Shown piece by piece: positions 19,334-29,453 of a DNA stretch of 64,000 nt (position 1 is its first letter; each line of letters opens with the position of its first letter). Below the pieces are notes generated by a model. It was given only the letters and a program-made list of their open reading frames with translations, ran no database searches and was not told the origin of the DNA. The DNA is from an uncultured Pelagibacteraceae bacterium (GTDB lineage: Bacteria; Pseudomonadota; Alphaproteobacteria; Pelagibacterales; AG-422-B15): assembly GCA_902619105.1 (NCBI GenBank), contig CACNCV010000004.1, forward strand, positions 24,357 to 88,356, given 5' to 3'. Position numbers and translations under genes: made by a program.

Positions 19334-20638
19334 ATGGTAAGAGAGAACATCAAAGAATATACAGTTACTGAAATTTCAGCCTCAATTAAAGAGACCCTTG
19401 AGGATAACTTTGGCTATGTCAAAGTGCGTGGAGAAGTATCTGGTTTAAGCAAGCCAGCATCGGGCCATGTATATTTTAACCTTAAAGATGAAAATGCAAT
19501 TATAAAAGCGATTGCATGGAGAAGCACTGTTGCAAAATTAAGCTTTATGCCAGATGAAGGCCTTGAAGTAATTTGCTCTGGGAGACTTACAACTGGTTAT
19601 TCAGATAGATACCCAGGAAGATCCGACTATTCCATTATTATAGACTCAATTGTACCAGCGGGAGAGGGTGCACTAATGGCATTGCTCGAACAAAGAAAGA
19701 AAAAATTAATGTCTGAAGGTATTTTTGATCAAGATCACAAAAAGCCTCTTCCATTGTATCCTGAAACAATTGGTATTATTACTTCACCAACAGGAGCAGT
19801 TATAAAAGATATTATTCATAGACTTGAAGATAGATTCCCGTGTGATGTTATTCTTTGGCCAGTTCCTGTTCAAGGAGATGATGCCGCGCATTTAATAGCA
19901 GATGCTTTAAACGGGTTTAATAATTCTCTGAAAGGGAGCGAATTTAAAGTTCCAGATTTAATTATTGTAGCCCGAGGTGGAGGGAGCATAGAAGATCTCT
20001 GGGCATTTAATGAGGAAATTGTTGTAAGAGCTGTATTCGCCAGTGAAATACCTGTTTTATCTGCTGTTGGACATGAAACAGATACAACACTTATTGATTT
20101 TGTGTCTGATCTCAGAGCGCCAACTCCAACTGCAGCAGCAGAGTTGTGTACACCTAATAAAGATGAGCTTTTAATCAATTTAAAAGACCTTCAAAAAGAC
20201 CTTCGTGATACAATTAATAGTAATTTAGAAAATAAATTAAGTTCATTTAAAAATCTAAGTGATAAGTTGCCAGTCTCTTTGAAACTATTTATAAAAAGCC
20301 TGTTATCAGAATTTAAAGAAATTACTCAGTCACTTAACTATCGTATTTTAGAGGAACAAGTAAATAATTTTCAACAAAAACTGATTTCAAAATTTGATAA
20401 ATTAAATAGTTCTACAAACTTATTTTTAGAAAATATGCGCAATCAAATTAATTATAATGAAAAGTTATTAGAAAGTATGAGCTATAAGTCAGTCTTAAAT
20501 CGAGGATACTCTGTTACAAAAAACTTAAAAAATAGAGTTATAAAATCTAAAAAAGATATAGAAAACGATACAAAGATAATTATTGAAACAAGCTTTGCAA
20601 AAATTTCTGCTGAAGTGAAGGAAATTAAAGATGAATAA
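19334..20638 (+). CDS. xseA: Exodeoxyribonuclease VII large subunit
   Basis: The catalytic subunit of exonuclease VII, which degrades single-stranded DNA. It has 434 residues: an N-terminal OB-fold (YTVTEISASIKETLEDNFG to about 105), then the catalytic domain with GIITSPTGAVIKDI, the LIIVARGGGSIEDLWAFNEE block and SAVGHETDTTLIDFVSDLRAPTP-region residues, and a C-terminal coiled region. xseB is not in the window. DUF2093 follows with an 8-base overlap, a conserved alphaproteobacterial order. Confidence 0.95.
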   Translation: MVRENIKEYTVTEISASIKETLEDNFGYVKVRGEVSGLSKPASGHVYFNLKDENAIIKAIAWRSTVAKLSFMPDEGLEVICSGRLTTGYSDRYPGRSDYSIIIDSIVPAGEGALMALLEQRKKKLMSEGIFDQDHKKPLPLYPETIGIITSPTGAVIKDIIHRLEDRFPCDVILWPVPVQGDDAAHLIADALNGFNNSLKGSEFKVPDLIIVARGGGSIEDLWAFNEEIVVRAVFASEIPVLSAVGHETDTTLIDFVSDLRAPTPTAAAELCTPNKDELLINLKDLQKDLRDTINSNLENKLSSFKNLSDKLPVSLKLFIKSLLSEFKEITQSLNYRILEEQVNNFQQKLISKFDKLNSSTNLFLENMRNQINYNEKLLESMSYKSVLNRGYSVTKNLKNRVIKSKKDIENDTKIIIETSFAKISAEVKEIKDE

Positions 20639-20840
20639 TTTTGGGACAAAAGCTGAAATTGTTCTTAATCATGGTCATTTTCAAGTTAAGACACCCGGTG
20701 ATTTTGTGGAATGTTCAATAACGGGAGAAAAAATTACACTTGAAAATCTTAAGTATTGGAACGTAGAGCTTCAAGAAGTCTATGCATCTCCTGAAGTTGC
20801 ACTTAACAGATATAAAGAGCTTAATGGTCTTAATAAATAG
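20631..20840 (+). CDS. DUF2093 family protein
   Basis: A 69-residue protein with the DUF2093 pattern: an N-terminal AEIVLNHGHFQVKTPGDFV, then SITGEKITLENLKYWNVELQE and YASPEVALNRY. Its function is unknown. In alphaproteobacteria it commonly sits next to xseA and lipid A genes, as here. It overlaps xseA by 8 bases, and the following peptidase starts inside its 3' end, so the three genes are translationally linked. Confidence 0.85.
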   Translation: MNNFGTKAEIVLNHGHFQVKTPGDFVECSITGEKITLENLKYWNVELQEVYASPEVALNRYKELNGLNK

Positions 20841-21627
20841 AGTTTTTCTTCTTTTATTTTGTTTTAACGTATGTGCGTTTTCATCTGAACTTTCTAAAAG
20901 TTTCCCACAAGGAAGTCTTGTTATAGGTCAAAATAATGAAGCAAATGAGATCTTTGTTGATGGAGAGCCGATTAAAATCAGTCATGATGGATACTATGTT
21001 TTCCCAATATCTCGAGAGCAGATAGAACCAATAAATGTTACGTACAGCAACAGTGATGGTATTTTCTTAATCCACCAAATATCTATCGAAAAAAAAGATT
21101 ATGATATTCAAAGAATTGATGGCTTACCTGAACAGATGGTTACGCCTCTTGATGATAATATCATAAAGCGAATTATTGCTGAAAATGAAGTAATAACAGA
21201 AGCGAAGAAATTAGACATGGATTTGACATATTTTAAGGAAGAATTTATTCAACCAACAACTGGCATTATCAGTGGAGTTTTTGGCAGCCAAAGAATTCTT
21301 AATGGTAAAGCAAAAAGCCCACATAGGGGTATTGATATTGCTGCTGATGAAGGAACACCAGTAATGTCTTGTAATGAAGGAATAGTTATTCATGCTGAGA
21401 GCGATTTATATTATACCGGAGGCACAATAATCATTGATCATGGTCATGGAGTAAAATCTATTTATGCCCATTTGTCCTCAGTAAATGTTGCAGTGAACCA
21501 AAAAGTTAGCAAAAAAGATATAATAGGCAAAGTAGGATCAACAGGCAGGTCAACAGGACCACATCTACATTGGGGTGTGATGGTTTTTAATACTTACGTT
21601 GATCCACTATTACTACTAGAAAATTAA
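20824..21627 (+). CDS. M23-family (LytM-type) exported metallopeptidase
   Basis: A peptidoglycan endopeptidase-type protein, or a regulator of amidases. ATG 20824 gives a clean signal peptide (VLINRVFLLLFCFNVCAFS) and 267 residues; an upstream start at 20782 would place it behind an unneeded extension. A beta-rich N-terminal domain (to about 135) precedes the LytM domain with SGVFGSQR, the zinc residues of PHRGIDIA, YAHLS and GPHLHWGV. The zinc set (His, Asp, His in HLH) is complete, so it should be catalytic. It overlaps DUF2093 by 17 bases. Confidence 0.88.
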   Translation: MVLINRVFLLLFCFNVCAFSSELSKSFPQGSLVIGQNNEANEIFVDGEPIKISHDGYYVFPISREQIEPINVTYSNSDGIFLIHQISIEKKDYDIQRIDGLPEQMVTPLDDNIIKRIIAENEVITEAKKLDMDLTYFKEEFIQPTTGIISGVFGSQRILNGKAKSPHRGIDIAADEGTPVMSCNEGIVIHAESDLYYTGGTIIIDHGHGVKSIYAHLSSVNVAVNQKVSKKDIIGKVGSTGRSTGPHLHWGVMVFNTYVDPLLLLEN

Positions 21628-21634
21628 ACAAAAA

Positions 21635-22522
21635 TCAGTCCAGTTTCCACCTATTATGAAACCAGAAATATTGTTCTGGGTATTTCTTAATCATACTTTC
21701 ATAATAAGCAATAATTATCTCCGATATTTTCTTAACGTTATCTGAAGTATCTTCATAATCACTGGCATGTATTGATTGATGAATTTCAAATTCATATTTT
21801 CCATCATTCTTTCTTACTGGCCATCCTAGAAATATTTTACACCTAGATTTTAGGGCCAGTTGAGCGGGTAGAGAAGAAAACTTCATTTTCTTTCCAAAGA
21901 AATTAAGATTAATACCTGACGATAATTGAAGGTCAGCTAACAGAGCAATTGACTCACCATTTTTAAAATTATTAAGTAATTGTTTTGTACCTATTCTATT
22001 TTTACTCAAGCATCTAAGGCTATATTTATCTCTAAGATCCTTTAAAACGTAATTTATTAGAGGATTGTTAGGTTCTCTAACAATCGCAGATGTTCGATGC
22101 ATTGTCTTTCTTATCGACATTCCTGGTATTTCCCAATTTGAATTATGAGCTGATATGATAATTGATCTCTCGCTACCTGAGAAGGCTTCTCTATAATGGT
22201 CATTTTCAATTACATTAATTTTATCTTTTAATATTTTTTTGAGATGTGAATATTCAGCAACCGTATACCCCAAATTTTCCCATACTTTTTCTGCGGTTGA
22301 TTTAATCCATTTTTCATCTTGATCCTTAAAAGCAATTCTTAAATTTTTTTTAACTAATTTGTTAATAGAAAATAAGGGGCCTAAGCTTGTTGTTATGCTT
22401 ACACCTAGTTTTCTTGCTACAGAAAGAGGTAGTAATTTGAATATAAAATAGAATATAGCAAATAGAATAAATTCAGATGGATATCTAATATACTTTTTTA
22501 TAAAAATCTTCATACGTATCAA
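21635..22522 (-). CDS. Lipid A late acyltransferase, LpxL/HtrB family
   Basis: An inner-membrane-anchored lysophospholipid acyltransferase-type enzyme of 295 residues. It has an N-terminal hydrophobic helix (about 15-35), the catalytic HX4E motif in SAHNSNWEIPG, and the LLADLQLSSGINLNFFGKKM block typical of LpxL. It should transfer a secondary acyl chain onto Kdo2-lipid IVA. The genes directly upstream are lpxK and waaA, which makes the substrate, supporting this role. Start and lpxK stop overlap by 4 bases. A first ATG is used; a second Met is three codons later. Confidence 0.87.
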   Translation of the reverse strand: MIRMKIFIKKYIRYPSEFILFAIFYFIFKLLPLSVARKLGVSITTSLGPLFSINKLVKKNLRIAFKDQDEKWIKSTAEKVWENLGYTVAEYSHLKKILKDKINVIENDHYREAFSGSERSIIISAHNSNWEIPGMSIRKTMHRTSAIVREPNNPLINYVLKDLRDKYSLRCLSKNRIGTKQLLNNFKNGESIALLADLQLSSGINLNFFGKKMKFSSLPAQLALKSRCKIFLGWPVRKNDGKYEFEIHQSIHASDYEDTSDNVKKISEIIIAYYESMIKKYPEQYFWFHNRWKLD

Positions 22523-23496
22523 TTAACCATTTTGTGGATGAATTCGTCTATGTTGGAGAATTTTATCTTCACTTTTAAACATTCAATTCCTTTTCTTTTT
22601 TCTTCAGGAATTCTTACAAAATCTTTTTCAGTAGTAATGAGGAAAAGGTTATTATCTGAAGCCATTTTTTTGAGATGGTCTAGTTCATCTTCTGTAAAAA
22701 AATGATGATCAGGAAATTCAACTGTTTTAGGTACATTACAACTATTATTGATGAGAGTATCAAAGAAGCTTTGATTGTTACCAATACCACTAAAAGCCAA
22801 ATATTTTTTATTTTTGTCGATATATAATGGTTCAATAGAAGCGGTGAGAGTATCAATTTTTATATCATTATACATACTTTTTATTTTTGTTTTATCATCA
22901 CCAACAATAATTAAAAATTGAGCTCTTTTTAATGCGGGCTTGATTAATTCTCTTAATGGTCCAGCCGGTAAACATAACCTGTTTCCAAAACCACGCTCCC
23001 CATTAACCATCAAAATATTTTTATCTTTAAAAAGAGACTTATCTTGGAAACCATCATCAAGTAAAATAAAATCAGGGCTGATATCATTTAAAATTTTATT
23101 TACAGCTAACATTCGATTTGTTGAAATATAAGTGGGTACATGATTTGAAAAAAGCATTGCCTCATCGCCTACTAAAGTTGCAGAGTCATTTGGTGATACT
23201 TTTTTAAATGTATGTTTTTTACCACCGTATCCTTTTAATAATACACAAATATTTTTTTCTTTATTTTTTAAATACTTAACAATTTCTAAAAGAGTTGAGG
23301 TCTTTCCAGTGCCACCTACATTTATATTACCAACACATAAAATTGGAACACCAATTTTGAGCTCAGTTTTAAATATTCTGAATAAATAAAAAATTAAAAT
23401 GTATATTAAAGATATTGGAAAAAGTATGTAGGAGACCAATCTATAAAAAATTTTGTTGGAATACCATATATTCAATATTATTTTTTCCATGTTCAA
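22519..23496 (-). CDS. lpxK: Tetraacyldisaccharide 4'-kinase LpxK
   Basis: Phosphorylates the 4' position of the lipid A disaccharide. It has 325 residues: an N-terminal membrane helix (about 17-37), a P-loop GNINVGGTGKTSTL, a Walker-B-like FILLDDGFQDKSL, and GLKGYGGKK-type block LLKGYGGKKHTF. The C-terminal part holds FPDHHFFTEDEL. It sits between waaA (touching, no gap) and the lpxL-like gene (4-base overlap). Confidence 0.95.
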   Translation of the reverse strand: MNMEKIILNIWYSNKIFYRLVSYILFPISLIYILIFYLFRIFKTELKIGVPILCVGNINVGGTGKTSTLLEIVKYLKNKEKNICVLLKGYGGKKHTFKKVSPNDSATLVGDEAMLFSNHVPTYISTNRMLAVNKILNDISPDFILLDDGFQDKSLFKDKNILMVNGERGFGNRLCLPAGPLRELIKPALKRAQFLIIVGDDKTKIKSMYNDIKIDTLTASIEPLYIDKNKKYLAFSGIGNNQSFFDTLINNSCNVPKTVEFPDHHFFTEDELDHLKKMASDNNLFLITTEKDFVRIPEEKRKGIECLKVKIKFSNIDEFIHKMVN

Positions 23497-24744
23497 TTAT
23501 AAATATTGGTAAATAACTTTCAGTACTTTACTTACTGTATCATCACCCTCTTTTTTTAGTCTATTTATATTAATATCCTTATTTACAGATTTTGGTTTAG
23601 CTAATGCTTCTTTAACGTAATGTTCTAGCTGGCGTTCATTTTCTACCTGTTGAGTAAATTTTAATTGATTAAGAACGTCGTAAACATCTATGAAATTATC
23701 AATATTTTTGCCATGGTATATTTTTTTACCTAAATAAGCAGCTTCTATGGGATTTTGTCCTCCATGTGGCACTAAACTACCACCAATAAAAACGATGTTT
23801 GCTAAACTGTAAAATATATTTAATTCTCCAATAGTATCAGCAAGATATAAATACGTTCGATCATTGATCTTTTGCTTCTTTGATCTGATTGATAAGCCAA
23901 GTCCTTTAGATGAAGAAAAAAACGATTTTCTAGTTACGTGTCTTGGCACAATAATTGTCAGAAGATCTTTAACCGTTTTTTTTAAATTAAGTGTAATATT
24001 TTTAATTATTTCTTCCTCTCCAGGATGTGTACTAGCCGCAAGAAATATTTTACGTTTTTTTGTGAGGGATCTTAGTTTTTTTAATTCATCTGATATTATC
24101 TCATCAGGTTTATAAGCAAATTTAAGATTGCCTGTATTGATGGTATTTTTAATGCCTAATTTTTCATAAAAAAAAGCACTATCACTATTTTGTGTACAGC
24201 ATGCAGAAAAATTAGAAAAAAGTCTTTTTGACAGTCCACTTAGCATTGACCATCTCTTAAAACTTTTAATAGTCATTCTTCCGTTAACAATTAAAGAATT
24301 AATATTTCTTTTTTTTAACTCAGTTAAAAAGTTAGGCCATATCTCTGACTCGACAAATACAGCTAGAGATGGGTTCCAGTGATTAAGAAATTTATTTACA
24401 TAAGATGGAATATCAAATGGAATATATTGATGAATAATTTTTTTCGATAATTTACTTTTGAGAATATTTGCTGAAGTAAGAGTGCCTGTCGTAAGAATTA
24501 TTTGATCAATAGATTTATCAGAGTTTAATTTACTTAATAAAGGTAATATTGATAAGCTCTCACCAATACTAGCAGCATGGAACCATATAACCTTACCTTT
24601 TTTTCTCTCAATATCACTTGTTCCATATCTTTCTGTTATTCGTGCTCTATCTTCTTTACCTTTTGAAATTCTAATAAGAATATAAAAAGCTATAAATGGT
24701 CTTATGAATTTGGTAATTAACTTATAAATGTAATAAGGTAGCAT
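23497..24744 (-). CDS. waaA: 3-deoxy-D-manno-octulosonic acid transferase (Kdo transferase)
   Basis: Adds Kdo from CMP-Kdo to lipid IVA at the inner membrane. It is a GT-B glycosyltransferase of 415 residues: an N-terminal membrane-associated stretch, IWFHAASIGES with the catalytic Glu, FVESEIWPNFL, AASTHPGEEE and the nucleotide-binding HGGQNPIEAAYLGKKIYHG. Whether it adds one or two Kdo units cannot be read. It overlaps the DUF374 gene by one base and abuts lpxK. Confidence 0.94.
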   Translation of the reverse strand: MLPYYIYKLITKFIRPFIAFYILIRISKGKEDRARITERYGTSDIERKKGKVIWFHAASIGESLSILPLLSKLNSDKSIDQIILTTGTLTSANILKSKLSKKIIHQYIPFDIPSYVNKFLNHWNPSLAVFVESEIWPNFLTELKKRNINSLIVNGRMTIKSFKRWSMLSGLSKRLFSNFSACCTQNSDSAFFYEKLGIKNTINTGNLKFAYKPDEIISDELKKLRSLTKKRKIFLAASTHPGEEEIIKNITLNLKKTVKDLLTIIVPRHVTRKSFFSSSKGLGLSIRSKKQKINDRTYLYLADTIGELNIFYSLANIVFIGGSLVPHGGQNPIEAAYLGKKIYHGKNIDNFIDVYDVLNQLKFTQQVENERQLEHYVKEALAKPKSVNKDININRLKKEGDDTVSKVLKVIYQYL

Positions 24745-25424
24745 TATTTATTGTTTCTATTTGCTCTTTTAGTTAAACTATACATTGTACTTTCTAATTT
24801 ACTCTTAATCTGATTAATATTTTTTTCATTTTTTAAAGCTGGAAGTGGTTCGCCCCAAATAATTGTTATTTGGTTAAATGGTTTTGGTATAATAAATTTA
24901 TCCCAAGTATTTAGTACCCATTTTTTTTTAAAACCTATTCCAACAGGAAGAATTGGCGAATTACTGAGACGAGAGATATTTAAAATACCATCACTAACCT
25001 TATGGCGTGGTCCTTTCGGTCCGTCAGGTGAAATACCGATTGAGATGCCTTTTTTTAATGATCTTATCATTTGGCGCGCCGATAAAAGCCCCCCTTTATT
25101 CTTAGTTTTTTCAGCTTTATGAGTTGAACCTCTAATAGCTTTAAACCCAAGGTTTGATATGAGTTTAGCAATTATATCACCGTCTCTATGTTTAGAAATT
25201 AATACTTTTATTTCTAATTCACTTTGCCATGTAAGTGGGCACATTAAAAGTTGATCATGCCAAAATGCATAAATAAAGGACTCATTTTTTTTGAATAATG
25301 ACTCAATATTTTTTCGATTCTTTAGATTTATAGTGGATGTTTTATATACAAATAATACGTACATTGATCCCAGAAAGGATACTAATAATTGGGTAAGTTT
25401 AAATCCAGCAATGTATTTTATCAT
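24744..25424 (-). CDS. DUF374 lysophospholipid acyltransferase-like protein
   Basis: A 226-residue protein of the DUF374 branch of glycerolipid acyltransferases. The landmarks are an N-terminal hydrophobic segment, YAFWHDQLLMCPL (catalytic His/Asp region), SKHRDGDIIAKLISNLGF, IRGSTHK and the substrate block GISPDGPKGPRHKV. It commonly lies between msbA and waaA in alphaproteobacteria, as here, so a part in lipid A or envelope lipid acylation is inferred; the acceptor is not established. It lies 6 bases downstream of msbA. Confidence 0.85.
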   Translation of the reverse strand: MIKYIAGFKLTQLLVSFLGSMYVLFVYKTSTINLKNRKNIESLFKKNESFIYAFWHDQLLMCPLTWQSELEIKVLISKHRDGDIIAKLISNLGFKAIRGSTHKAEKTKNKGGLLSARQMIRSLKKGISIGISPDGPKGPRHKVSDGILNISRLSNSPILPVGIGFKKKWVLNTWDKFIIPKPFNQITIIWGEPLPALKNEKNINQIKSKLESTMYSLTKRANRNNK

Positions 25425-25430
25425 TAGACT

Positions 25431-27161
25431 TTAAAATTCACGCTCATAGAGCTTTTTATAAACCCCATCTTTATTTAATAATTCTTCATGAGTACCAACC
25501 TCGGCAACATTACCCGAGTCCAACACAATTATTTGATCTGAATTTATAATCGTACTGAGTCTATGAGCAATTACAAGAGTAGTTCTATTTTTCATTAAAA
25601 TACTTATTGCATTCTGAACAAGGTGTTCAGACTCTGTATCCAAACTTGATGTTGCCTCATCAAGTAAAAGTATGGGTGCATTTTTAAGAAAGGCCCTTGC
25701 AATTGAAATTCTTTGTTTTTGACCACCTGATAGACTGTAACCTTTTTCACCTACTACAGTATTGTATTTATCTGGAAGCTCATTTATGAAATCATGTGCC
25801 GCAGCTGCTTTTGCAGCTTCAATGACTTCATTGTTAGTCGAATCAGGTTTGCCATATAGAATATTATCTCTTATAGACATATCAAATAATATGGGTTCTT
25901 GACTGACTAATGCGATAGAGGATCTAACTGAGTCAATCGTTAGTTCTTTAATATCTTGATTATCGATTTTAACATTCCCTGTATCAGGGTCATAAAATCT
26001 TGGTATAAGATTTAGAATTGATGATTTACCTGATCCACTTGGGCCAACTAACGCAGTCGTTTTACCATGCGGTATATTTAAATTAATTTCTTTTAATGCA
26101 GAGTTTTTTTGCCCTTCGTAGGATAAAGTTACGTTTTCAAAAGATATTTCTGATTTGCTAAGAGACAGCTCTGGTGCGTTAGAAGCTTCATTAATATAGC
26201 TTTTTTGGTCGAGTAATCCAAACACTCTAATTGCTGCTGCAAAACCCTCCTGTAAGGTAGCATTAATTTGAGCAAGCCGTCTTAGAGGCTGAAAGGCGAG
26301 CATCATTGCTCCTAGAAAAGAAACGAATTCATTTAATGCCAACTCACCTTGAAGACCCCTTAAGCCAGCATAATATAAAGCCCCAGCAATTCCAAAACCT
26401 GCAAGAAATTCAGCAAAAGGTGAAGCTGCACCTCGAGCATTTGCACCTTTTAGTATTTTTGTCATTCTTCTAAACACCGAGTCGCTAAGTTTTTTTATTT
26501 CTTCATCTTCTTGTTGGTAGGCCTTAACAATACGAGTACCGTCTAAATTTTCGGACAGAATTGCAGCAAGTGTACCAGTTTCTTCTTGGCTTTCAGTCGA
26601 AGCCTTTTTTATTCTTTTGCCGAGTCGCCTTGTAAGAATACCTACAAGAGGAAAGGCTATTATTGAAATAGTTGCCAATTGCCAATCTTGATAATACATG
26701 ACACCTAAAAGACAAATAAGTGTAAGCAAATCTTTCACACCATTTGCCAGACTACTACTTACAGAGTCCTGTAATAAAGTGACATCATATAAGAAATTAG
26801 AAATTATTTTAGCTGAGTGAATTTTATGTAACCATGCCAGATCAGCATTAATAATCTTTTTAAATAATTTAATTTGTGTATCAGCAATTATATTTTGCGC
26901 TACCCCATTTAGTAATACGATTTGTATATAAGTCGCTATGCTTTTAATCAATAATGTTAGAATTATAGCAATTGGAATTAACAGAAGCATTGACTCATCT
27001 TTATCAAGAAATATTTTGTCAATTGCAGGATCAAGTAACCATGCAGTGGCACCCGTAGAAAGAGCAATAATAATCATAAAGAAAAGAGAACTAAAAAGTT
27101 TTAGGGCGTAGGGTCTAATGCTATCCCTAAACAACCTATTTAGTATTTGTGATCCAGTCAT
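25431..27161 (-). CDS. msbA: MsbA-like ABC exporter (lipid A flippase)
   Basis: A half-size ABC exporter of 576 residues. An N-terminal six-helix membrane domain (to about 320) is followed by an ATPase domain with Walker A GPSGSGKSS, the ABC signature LSGGQKQR, Walker B ILLLDEATSSLD and the H-loop in IAHRLST. Placement immediately before DUF374-waaA-lpxK-lpxL argues for flipping core-lipid A across the inner membrane. Other exporters have the same motifs, so the substrate is inferred from context. Confidence 0.87.
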   Translation of the reverse strand: MTGSQILNRLFRDSIRPYALKLFSSLFFMIIIALSTGATAWLLDPAIDKIFLDKDESMLLLIPIAIILTLLIKSIATYIQIVLLNGVAQNIIADTQIKLFKKIINADLAWLHKIHSAKIISNFLYDVTLLQDSVSSSLANGVKDLLTLICLLGVMYYQDWQLATISIIAFPLVGILTRRLGKRIKKASTESQEETGTLAAILSENLDGTRIVKAYQQEDEEIKKLSDSVFRRMTKILKGANARGAASPFAEFLAGFGIAGALYYAGLRGLQGELALNEFVSFLGAMMLAFQPLRRLAQINATLQEGFAAAIRVFGLLDQKSYINEASNAPELSLSKSEISFENVTLSYEGQKNSALKEINLNIPHGKTTALVGPSGSGKSSILNLIPRFYDPDTGNVKIDNQDIKELTIDSVRSSIALVSQEPILFDMSIRDNILYGKPDSTNNEVIEAAKAAAAHDFINELPDKYNTVVGEKGYSLSGGQKQRISIARAFLKNAPILLLDEATSSLDTESEHLVQNAISILMKNRTTLVIAHRLSTIINSDQIIVLDSGNVAEVGTHEELLNKDGVYKKLYEREF

Positions 27162-27226
27162 GAAGACGTATTCATAATACTATTATCAAAAATTTAAATC
27201 TAAATATTGATAAATGGCTTAAATTC

Positions 27227-28558
27227 TTACTTTCCTGCTAGGGTCATACTCTCAATAAGCACCGTTGGAGCATTGGTACGATATTTAAACTCTAGATCGT
27301 TTGCAGCTGATAAATTCATGAAAATTTCTTTTAAATTTGAGGCGATAGTTACTTCACTAACAGCGTGTGTGATCTCACCTTTTTCAATAAGCATCCCACT
27401 TGCTCCCATGCTATAATCACCAGTGACTAAATTTACTCCCATACCGATTAATTCAGTTGCGTAAAATCCATAATTAATTGATGACAAAATATCATCATAA
27501 CTTTTTAAACCATTTGTCATATATAAATTAGATGTAGATACACCAGGGGGAGAACCAACTGATCTTGATGCATTTCCAGTAGTCTTAAGCCCTAATTTTT
27601 TTGCAGTTGATGTATTTAAGATCCAGGTATTGAGTTTACCGTTTGAAACTAATTCTCTTTTCTCAACTTTTACACCTTCACCATCAAATGGCTTAGATCC
27701 AAGCCCCCTATTAATTGCAGGATCATCAATAATTGTTACATCTTTATTAAATATTTGTTTTCCCAAACTATCTTTTAAAAAACTTGTACCTCTAGCAATT
27801 GATGTTCCCGATATTGAACTTGCTAGATAACCAAGTAGATCATTACTAATTCTCTTGTCAAAAACAACAGGCAATTTTGTTGAACTGATTTTTTTTGCAT
27901 TAAGTCTCTTGAGAGTTTTTTCTGCAGCCGTTAAACCAATCTCCTTTGCACTTGGTAAATCACTAATATGTCTTTTCACAGCATATTCGTAATCCCTTTC
28001 CATGTCTTGGCCCTGCCCTGCAAGAACTGAGCAAGATACAGAACTGCTTGATGATTGATATCCCCCTTGGAAGCCATTACTTGTTGCAAGAAAGAACTCT
28101 CCTTTAGAAGAAGAAGCACCAGCGCCTTCAGAGTTTGTAATTCCTTTGACTGACAAAGCAGCATCTTCACACTCTTTAACAGCTTCAATTAATGTTTCGG
28201 TATTTACTTCTTCTTTCTCGAACAAATCTAGATCTGGTGCATCATGTTCAAACAAGGAACTATCTCCAAGTACAGCAGTATCATCAATTGGTGCTAATTT
28301 AGCCATTTCAACACATTTTGTAACAAGTTTATCAACATTATCAGTCTCAATGTCCGAAGATGAAACAAAAGCCTGGCGTTGGTCAACTAATGCTCTAATA
28401 CCGATTGTTTTTTCGTTAGACTCATCTAGATCCTCTATTTTCTGAAATCTACAACTAATTGACTTACCATGAGACTTAGCAAGCACAACGTCACAATCAG
28501 ATGCTCCAGCTTTGAGAGTTAAATCTATTATATTTTGAGCTGTTTCTTCAAAATTCAT
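27227..28558 (-). CDS. pmbA: PmbA/TldE-family metallopeptidase subunit
   Basis: One half of the TldD/TldE (PmbA) protease system, which in other bacteria matures modified peptides and degrades CcdA-type antitoxin. It has 443 residues, with GIRALVDQRQAFVSSSDI, SNGFQGGYQSSSSSVSCSV, the LGSKPFDGEGV motif and GNASRSVGSPPGVSTSNL near the C-terminus. TldD, the active-site partner, is not in the window. It lies 2 bases downstream of ubiA and 65 bases before msbA, a known alphaproteobacterial neighbourhood. Confidence 0.92.
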   Translation of the reverse strand: MNFEETAQNIIDLTLKAGASDCDVVLAKSHGKSISCRFQKIEDLDESNEKTIGIRALVDQRQAFVSSSDIETDNVDKLVTKCVEMAKLAPIDDTAVLGDSSLFEHDAPDLDLFEKEEVNTETLIEAVKECEDAALSVKGITNSEGAGASSSKGEFFLATSNGFQGGYQSSSSSVSCSVLAGQGQDMERDYEYAVKRHISDLPSAKEIGLTAAEKTLKRLNAKKISSTKLPVVFDKRISNDLLGYLASSISGTSIARGTSFLKDSLGKQIFNKDVTIIDDPAINRGLGSKPFDGEGVKVEKRELVSNGKLNTWILNTSTAKKLGLKTTGNASRSVGSPPGVSTSNLYMTNGLKSYDDILSSINYGFYATELIGMGVNLVTGDYSMGASGMLIEKGEITHAVSEVTIASNLKEIFMNLSAANDLEFKYRTNAPTVLIESMTLAGK

Positions 28559-28560
28559 AA

Positions 28561-29412
28561 TTATAAAATACCTATAAATAGGGTTAGAGCAACTATCAAT
28601 CCTAAGTATTGATTACTTTTAAAAATTCTTAAACATTTACTTTTATTATCTACATCTAGTCTTTTTATTTGGTAAAACAAATGAGCAACAACAAAGATCA
28701 GTGAAATAAAAAAGTAGATATTCTGATCATGCAATAGTCCGAATAAAATCAAACACAATGCCATCAAACTATAGAAAATGATGATCCACTGCTTCGTATT
28801 ATCACCAAACAAAATTGCAGTAGATTTTATTCCGATATTTAAGTCATCCTCTCGATCCTGGTGTGCATATATTGTGTCATAGCCCAAAGTCCAAAAAATA
28901 CCAGCAAGATACAATAACATAATTTGAGTATTTAATTGATTTTCAACAGTGGCATATCCGATCAAACAGCCAATGTTAAATGTGACTCCTAAGAAAAGCT
29001 GCGGCCAATAAGTTATTCTTTTCATTAAAGGATAAAAAATAAACAACACAAAAGAAATTAAACCAATGATAATGGCGAGCAAATTTAGAGATAGCAATAT
29101 GGTGAGACCAATTAAATTAAGTATTGAAAAAATTATGAAAGCTTCAAAAGAAGAAATTGTACCGCTAGCGAGTGGTCTTTGAGATGTTCTTGATACATGT
29201 TTGTCTAGATCTTTATCAAAAAAATCATTAATAATACATCCAGCCGATCTCATAACAATTGATCCGATTGCAAATATAAAAAATAAGTAAATATTGCTCC
29301 ATAAGTGCTGGTAGGAATTTGAGGCAGCAAGCACGCCCCAAAAACACGGCAGCATTAGTAGAAAAAAACCAACGGGCTGCTCTAGACGCAATAATTGTGA
29401 ATATTTTTTCAA
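28561..29412 (-). CDS. ubiA: 4-hydroxybenzoate polyprenyltransferase UbiA
   Basis: An integral-membrane prenyltransferase attaching the polyprenyl tail to 4-hydroxybenzoate in ubiquinone synthesis. It has 283 residues and about eight hydrophobic segments. The two aspartate-rich motifs are present: NDFFDKDLDKHVSRTSQRPL and YAHQDREDD. The ubiquinone type is favoured over heme O synthase or menaquinone prenyltransferase by the RTSQRPLASG block. It is divergent from rsmE across 41 bases. Confidence 0.93.
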   Translation of the reverse strand: MKKYSQLLRLEQPVGFFLLMLPCFWGVLAASNSYQHLWSNIYLFFIFAIGSIVMRSAGCIINDFFDKDLDKHVSRTSQRPLASGTISSFEAFIIFSILNLIGLTILLSLNLLAIIIGLISFVLFIFYPLMKRITYWPQLFLGVTFNIGCLIGYATVENQLNTQIMLLYLAGIFWTLGYDTIYAHQDREDDLNIGIKSTAILFGDNTKQWIIIFYSLMALCLILFGLLHDQNIYFFISLIFVVAHLFYQIKRLDVDNKSKCLRIFKSNQYLGLIVALTLFIGIL

Positions 29413-29453
29413 CTTATCTTTATAAAATAAATAATGATATAACCAATATATAT

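Noticed and set aside
28146..28445. Serine-rich 99-codon plus-strand frame opposite pmbA
   Set aside because: It is a shadow of the PmbA coding frame, with no start signal and no independent similarity.
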